From Pisolithus tinctorius (taxonomy: Eukaryota; Basidiomycota; Agaricomycetes; Boletales; Pisolithaceae): a DNA stretch of 64,000 bases. Numbering within the stretch: position 1 is the first letter of the stretch; every line of letters begins with the position of its first letter. Both the position numbers and the translations under genes were made by a program. Positions 58,534-64,000 of this stretch are shown here, piece after piece. The stretch covers positions 3,410,001 through 3,474,000 of the forward strand of contig JANFAH010000003.1 in the NCBI GenBank assembly GCA_024663395.1, read 5' to 3'. Under the pieces are notes generated by a model. That model saw nothing but the letters and a program-made list of their open reading frames with translations, had not been told where the DNA came from and ran no database searches.

Positions 58534-59643
58534 GAGTGATAGTTCGGAAGTGAGCGATGAGATGAACTTTGGATCTGCAGGGACCCCGCAGTGGACTCCA
58601 ACAGTAAGCAGGGCGCCTTGGTCTGCCGCTAAGTTACGAAGAAATGATAACGTTCAGTCGTCGAGATCAACCAACGATCGGAGATGAGGCAAACTTTAGA
58701 TTTGGGCACACACGTCCCCACGTAATGCAGCATGGCACGATACTGGAAAGCGGACAAACCTTAGTTTTGGAGTACTTGAATATGGGATGATAGCGGCGCG
58801 GACCACCCATTCCTACAGATACGGTAACCTTCGACGTCGGGGACCTCGTGTGTGGATCACCGACGCTGCCCTGCAGAACCGGGCTTCACAGAAACATATC
58901 GGGAGCACCAGGCGCTGAGAAGAACCTTTAAGGAAAAGTTACACCGAAACTGGGCCCGTGTAAGTTACAGAATCACCGCATCAACAAGTATATACAGGCA
59001 AGAAAGAAATACGATTCAGCGTTACACTAGTTCGCTGCTGACTCTTCTGCGTCTTCTCCCAGCTTCCCCCCCTGGGCCTCGTTTCGTTCGGCGGTGCCGT
59101 TCCTGCCAGGTCTTTCTGCTGAGATCCGTACAGCCCGCACACCTATATCCCCAAAGCTTTCCTCCTCGACGAGGGTGGCCCGTAACCGCGGTCGTTATCA
59201 CCGCCGCCTGCTGCAATTAATCCCCCCCAGCGATTGTTCTCCTCCCCCCCCGCCAAGCTTTCCAGGTCTCTCCGTTCTTCGCGCTTGCTTAGCTGTGCCT
59301 TGAATACGACTGAGCATCCGCCAAAAAACAATTCCAATTTCCGAAACTGCTAGTTTATCTCTGTCCGAGTTGGCCACTATCGCAGGGAGCCGCGTCCTTG
59401 TCGTTTCACCCCCCGATTGCAATTATTATTAAGGCCACAGCCACCCCGATCACATCCAGGCGACCACCACTAATAGTACGCTTTTCGTCTGTTTCTGCTT
59501 TGTATGACCCCAAATTTCCAACATTTTATCAATTGCATATTTCCGTAGACCGCTCCGGACAGGCGCACGTTGCCCGCAACTCAATCCCTACACTCTCTGA
59601 TTTGACTTGGCTGTGTGTGTGCCTAAATTCCTTTAAAATACGG
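58534..59643. other. Promoter and leader of zinc-finger paralog 2
   Basis: Pyrimidine-rich runs (for example ccccccccgcc near 59260) typical of fungal leaders of regulatory genes. An in-frame open extension exists from 59398 but looks like untranslated leader. Confidence 0.45.
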
Positions 59644-61804
59644 ATGTCGGACTTGAATCGCTACTCTTCATTATCTTCCTCCCTCACATCCTGTCATCCA
59701 CCTGGTTCACGTCACTACTACAACGTCCCAAGTCGGTCTCTGGGCTCCGCGGGAATGACTGGCTCACCTTACTCCACATCTACACAGTTTCGTTCAGACT
59801 CGACGCCAGGATCAGACTTGGGACGATTTTTGCCAGTTGCTCACTCTGTGAAGTCATTTAGCCCATATCAGAAGGCAAATTTGGGTTGTAGCCCTTATTC
59901 CTCTGCAGTCTCTGCGTCTTCCGCTGAATCTCCCTTGTCCGCTGCCTCCTCGGCGAATGAAAGCCCCCTTCCAGAGCCTCTTATCGACATGGACTACGAC
60001 GGGCACGCTCAGATCGTCAGCGGGAACGACGATTGGTGCTCTTACTTACCATCCGACGACATCACTGCGTCTGGCTACCAGTACGGAAATGGCCCTTGCG
60101 CATATCCGCTTTCGACCTATGCAGCCGAGAATCCTGATATCTACAAGCAACCTGTCGCGGGATTGCTTCCCATGAACATGTCCGTTGCCATGAAATACTC
60201 GTGGTCCCCACTGGCCAAACGATTTCAGCCGCTATTTCCACAAGGGCAGCAGAACCCGCGAAGTGAAAATAATTATTCTTCGCCTCTCGCTGCTCCCCCT
60301 TCCCTGCAATCTGCAACAGGTCCTACGTGTTCCCCTGCGCAGCCGTTTGCACCAGATCTCGAGAAGACGGACCTTGTTTATCCCCATACAGCTCCATCGC
60401 CCCAACACTCCATCACCGCACCTGTGCCGCAATCCCACACGACAGCTCTTGCTGACTACATGTCTACTCAACATCATCGCACTGTCAAACGGGAAACGGA
60501 GTCGGGCTTTCCGGACTTGTACGATCGAGGAGGGGACACAGTCAGCTCGAGTCATCCCATGGGTGTGCTTGGCGCTTCCTATGAACCAGGTACGCATAAT
60601 TCCATTCCTGACATGTTTACAACGAACGTATATTATGCAGGGTCGGCAGCCTCACCGCCTAGCGAGTCCATTGCACTGCCATCGATGCCGTATATGCAGA
60701 GCTCTGTCGCGCAAAGTGCGATCGCGGCCATGCCTATATTGTCCGCCCCCATTCCTCGCCACTCAGCGTATTATGGAGGCTCACTCGTCAGCAACTGCGA
60801 GCGTACGTGCCACGAACAGGAACACGAGCAACACGAGCGGCAGGCGCTGCGAGTGAATATACAGAGCTTGCAGGAGCAGCGGACGGTTCGGCCCGCCGAA
60901 GTGTCCCCGGTGACGGGCTTCACTGGATTACCGAACATGGACGACGATGCCGAAGGAGAGCCGGACGAAATGCCGTTTAACCTCCACGAGGACGATGTGA
61001 ATGATGGGTGTAGTACGGGTCATTTTCACACCGCGAGGGTTGAGGGGGTTGTGCGTTGCACCAGCAATCCAAGCAGGGAAACGGCGGCGAGCAATGGGAC
61101 GGTTAGCGAGGATGACGAAGATGCGGAAGGTGTAGAGGATTGTTCTGTTCATGGTGGTACTGACGACTATAAGTTGGATCTGGGGGATGAACAGGATGAG
61201 GACGATGAGGACGGTGATTTTGTGCCACGGCGACGTACTACGCCAAGGAACACGAGGGGCTTACGTGCTCGATCCTCGGCAGGCAGGAATTCGGCGCGAT
61301 ACCAGCCTTACGGTGACGACGGTTCTGTGAAACGTGCCTCTAAATCTCCTCTCATATCTGCGTCAGACTTATGTCCAGGGCCATCCGGGAAGTCGAAGAA
61401 AAACGCCCGCACCCTCCCTATTCCCGTCCCTATTCCAAATCTCACGAAGAAGTCGAGGGGTCGTCGGGTTCCGACTGTCCAGACCATCAGCAACTGTGCA
61501 CGAGGTCAACGAGATGCGGGACTGAGCGCTCGCATCTATCTTTGTGACGTCAGCGGGTGTGGGAAGTGTTTTGCGAGGGGTGAGCACCTCAAGAGACATA
61601 TCAGAAGTATCCACACCCATGAGAAGCGTACGTCACGACTTTATTCCACTCGGGCGCAGTGTGCTCACCGGTGCCGCAGCGCACAGATGTCCTTTTCCTG
61701 GATGCGGCAAGGAATTCAGTCGTCATGATAATCTCGGTCAACATATGAAAGTACACAAAGACTCCCCGAAGCTCCTTGATCACATGAAGGCCGACGAGGT
61801 TTAA
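59644..61804 (+). CDS. C2H2 zinc-finger transcription factor, paralog 2
   Basis: Two exons (59644-61627, 61680-61804), 702 residues. A long Ser/Pro/Gln-rich N-terminal region (probable activation domain) is followed by an acidic block around DLGDEQDEDDEDGDF and a basic block IPIPNLTKKSRGRRVPT nearly identical to that of the gene at 53922-55613. Two fingers follow: CDVSGCGKCFARGEHLKRH with IRSIHTHEKPH, then CPFPGCGKEFSRHDNLGQHM. It ends HMKADEV soon after. The inter-finger intron sits at the same codon and phase as in paralog 1. The two proteins share the finger region but little else. The frame is open upstream, but 59644 is the first ATG followed by typical protein composition. Confidence 0.9.
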
Positions 61805-63062
61805 AGCCCCCTTGTAGTTTGCGAGCCTAGTCCGAGGAGTTTCCCAGCTCGCGACCGCCCTGACGGCAGTCGGACTTTACAAGGCAAGGAACGACCTCTT
61901 TGGTTGCATTAACACGTTCTCTCCTCTTCTCTCAATATGCGACATGTTCCTCTGTCAATCTCATCCGTCGACGGTCACTCTCCACGATCCAGACCATTAA
62001 TTTGCCTTATGTTTCCGGTTCCGTTCTATCCCCAGCATTCTCCAGCGTTCAGTTTCCGTTTTCTCGCCTAGTTATGCCCACGTCTACCAACGTCTGTTCT
62101 TCCCACGCTCCAATGAGCCTTCGCGCTCATACGCTCATGCTCTATGGTGGCATTTGACTCCATTTTGTGGTTTATGGGACTTTGTATTGGGATCTCTCGG
62201 TTTTTGGTCAACGCAACGTTCATAACGCCATGACTTCGCTTCCGCCATTTCCTCCCTCCTTCTCGTCATTATTACCCCGTGCGCCTGTTGGCGTATGCCG
62301 TTCTGGTGGATGCCCAGAAGCCTACGAGCCTTACGTGCCCTTTCACGACGTGCCGTGTATTATCTTATCGCCGTTCAGATGAGGACGGTTTGGGTTTGTA
62401 TCATTATTCTGCATTGTTCATATACACATACACAACCACGGAGATGGACCCTTTTTCCTCGCTGGGATCAATGATTATATTCTATCATCATGTTGGTGTA
62501 TGTAGCCTACGTACGTTATGTTTGTAAACTAAGAAAAGTTCTTGCAGGAATTTATGGGTGGCAATTTTTGTCTAAGGCCAGAATTTCGTGGAACTGTGTT
62601 TCATGTAGCAGGCGAGTGGATGGTTTGAAATGGTCCCCCTTTCACAAAAAACGTGGCATGGTCCGATGGAAACCGTCGCCCACGCACGGCAGTGTCACAT
62701 CGATCGTTTGAACGTGATTTCGCATGCGCGTTCATTTGGGACTCTTCCAGTGACACTGGTTTTTTGCTTGGGGAGAAAAATCAAGAAAAAGAAAGATCAT
62801 TCCGGCGGAGTACTCGCCGTACGATTATGATTACATTACAATGGACCCAAATGAGAAATACAGCTACTGTGCGCGGAGACAATAAGATGTCTATGAGCGG
62901 CCAAAAGTGCCCTCCCATACCGTAGTGTGACAAGAAAGGACTTGTGAGGTACAGGAATTCGTATTAAGGATAGCTCCAGGGGAATCTGACAGTGACAGTT
63001 GCGATTTCGCCCAACGGCGGTTCATCGTAACACGGAATCACAGATTTGAAACGAGGAGCGTA
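61805..63062. other. Convergent intergenic region, zinc finger to centrin
   Basis: About 1.26 kb holding the 3' ends of both genes. Small open frames are unsupported. No repeats are evident. Confidence 0.45.
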
Positions 63063-63947
63063 TTATGCATCATCGGTCATTATGGCGAAGAACTCCTGTT
63101 CATTGATCTCGCCGTCCTGGTCGAGGTCGAATTCGTCTATCATTGCTTGCCTAGGAAATGGAAGCCGGAGGTTAGCAAATTTGGAACACAGAAAATATCA
63201 AGTCTTTTTATTTTGGGAAATAGCGGTGAATAAATTGGGGCGCTGCAATGGAAGACGAGACCGCACAGCAATGTAGACGGAAACAGGGCATTGGGTTGAA
63301 GTGCTGCGCCTAGCTGGATCTTGCCACCCCAAAAAAGTGAAGATTGATGACACCTACAGCTCGTCGTCTTCCAATCGGTCACCAATCTCCTTCGCCACTC
63401 TTCTGAGATTCCGTAGGCTGATCTTTCCTGTGTTATCGTCGTCGAATAATTGAAAAGCCCGACGAATTTCATCCATCGGATCTCTGGCGAGTATCCGCTC
63501 GCTCACTGGAATGCACGGTCAGCAGCGAGTCTCTATACCAGATTCGGGTGAGAAGAGCCTTCCGTAAAACTGTCCGCTGACACAGACTAATGAAACACTG
63601 CGTGGAGTGCTTGCTATTTATGTGCGTGCAGGCAGCTGCCACCAAGCGGCATGCTAGTACTCGAGTTGGAACGAAACGAGGACTCAACTGATTTTGGCGA
63701 AATCCTCAAAGTCTATGAGGCCATGCCCACTCTTGTCGTGGTCCCTAAGTATCTTCAGGACCTCCGCCTTCTTCATGTCAAAGCCCAGAGCGCGCATCGC
63801 GACCTTGAGCTCGTGGTAGTCCAACGACCCATCCTTGTCGGTGTCGAAGAGTTCGAATGCCTCTTTAATCTCTTGTTTTTGTTCATCTGTCAATTCTGGA
63901 CGCGTGTGGGTGCGTCTCTTGGCTTTTTGCGCTGACGTCGAGTACAT
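63063..63947 (-). CDS. CDC31: Centrin / caltractin, EF-hand protein
   Basis: Ca2+-binding protein of the spindle pole body, also found in the TREX-2 and XPC-type repair complexes. Three exons (63689-63947, 63358-63505, 63063-63150) give 164 residues, the family length. EF-hand 1 reads [12 protein letters not shown] and EF-hand 4 reads [12 protein letters not shown], both with full ligand sets. EF-hand 2 ([14 protein letters not shown]) and EF-hand 3 ([12 protein letters not shown]) are weaker loops. [19 protein letters not shown] is a centrin hallmark. The N-terminus is short and basic, with [20 protein letters not shown]. The introns are longer than usual for the window (183 and 207 nt). Confidence 0.95.
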
Positions 63948-64000
63948 CGTTGAACGTGTTAAAAGTTACGACTGGCTTGTGTAGATACACGTAGTCACGT

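Overview
The window is nuclear DNA from a filamentous basidiomycete, most likely an Agaricomycete. The genes are intron-dense, with mostly 45-70 nt GT-AG introns, and stand close together on both strands. The gene set is typical of wood- or litter-decay mushrooms: a basidiomycete sesquiterpene synthase, a FuA-like glutathione transferase family, P450s, a divergent G-protein alpha subunit and several F-box proteins. No bacterial, viral or complete transposon genes were seen. Splice models were built by hand from reading frame, splice signals and remembered family conservation. Most sum to an exact multiple of three.

Layout. 1-10.2 kb: the 3' part of a tRNA-dihydrouridine synthase (DUS2), an MDR-type reductase, a possible gene remnant, an 11-exon G-alpha-like gene, proteasome alpha-5 divergent from inositol monophosphatase. 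10.8-19 kb: a DUF7137-like membrane protein with an apparent frameshift, a sesquiterpene synthase, COG8 and an F-box protein. 21-31 kb: an RS-rich nuclear protein, an importin-9/KAP114 gene, a large F-box/zinc-ribbon-like gene and mitoribosomal uS15m. 31.5-37.5 kb: four tandem glutathione transferases. 38.8-41.6 kb: enolase and a small conserved basidiomycete protein. 43-48.2 kb: a head-to-tail duplicated pair of P450s. 48.8-53.3 kb: GH47 alpha-mannosidase divergent from a TauD-like dioxygenase. 53.9-61.8 kb: two related C2H2 zinc-finger regulators, head to head across 4 kb that holds a possible small membrane-protein gene. 63.1-63.9 kb: centrin.

Much of the window is housekeeping: tRNA modification, proteasome, Golgi tethering, nuclear import, mitoribosome, glycolysis, ER glycan trimming and spindle-pole centrin. 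The accessory, fast-changing part is the GST array and the P450 pair. Both grew by recent local duplication and plausibly serve xenobiotic or wood-extractive detoxification; the TauD-like dioxygenase lies 3.7 kb past the P450s, beyond GH47.

The most notable observations are: a G-alpha-like protein of 558 residues whose catalytic switch-II glutamine is alanine; a GC-AG intron shared by three of the four GST paralogs; a P450 tandem duplication whose third, truncated unit end abuts the GH47 3' end; a linker intron at the same site in the two zinc-finger genes; and several places where the sequence as given breaks a conserved gene (DUF7137-like, KAP114, F-box).
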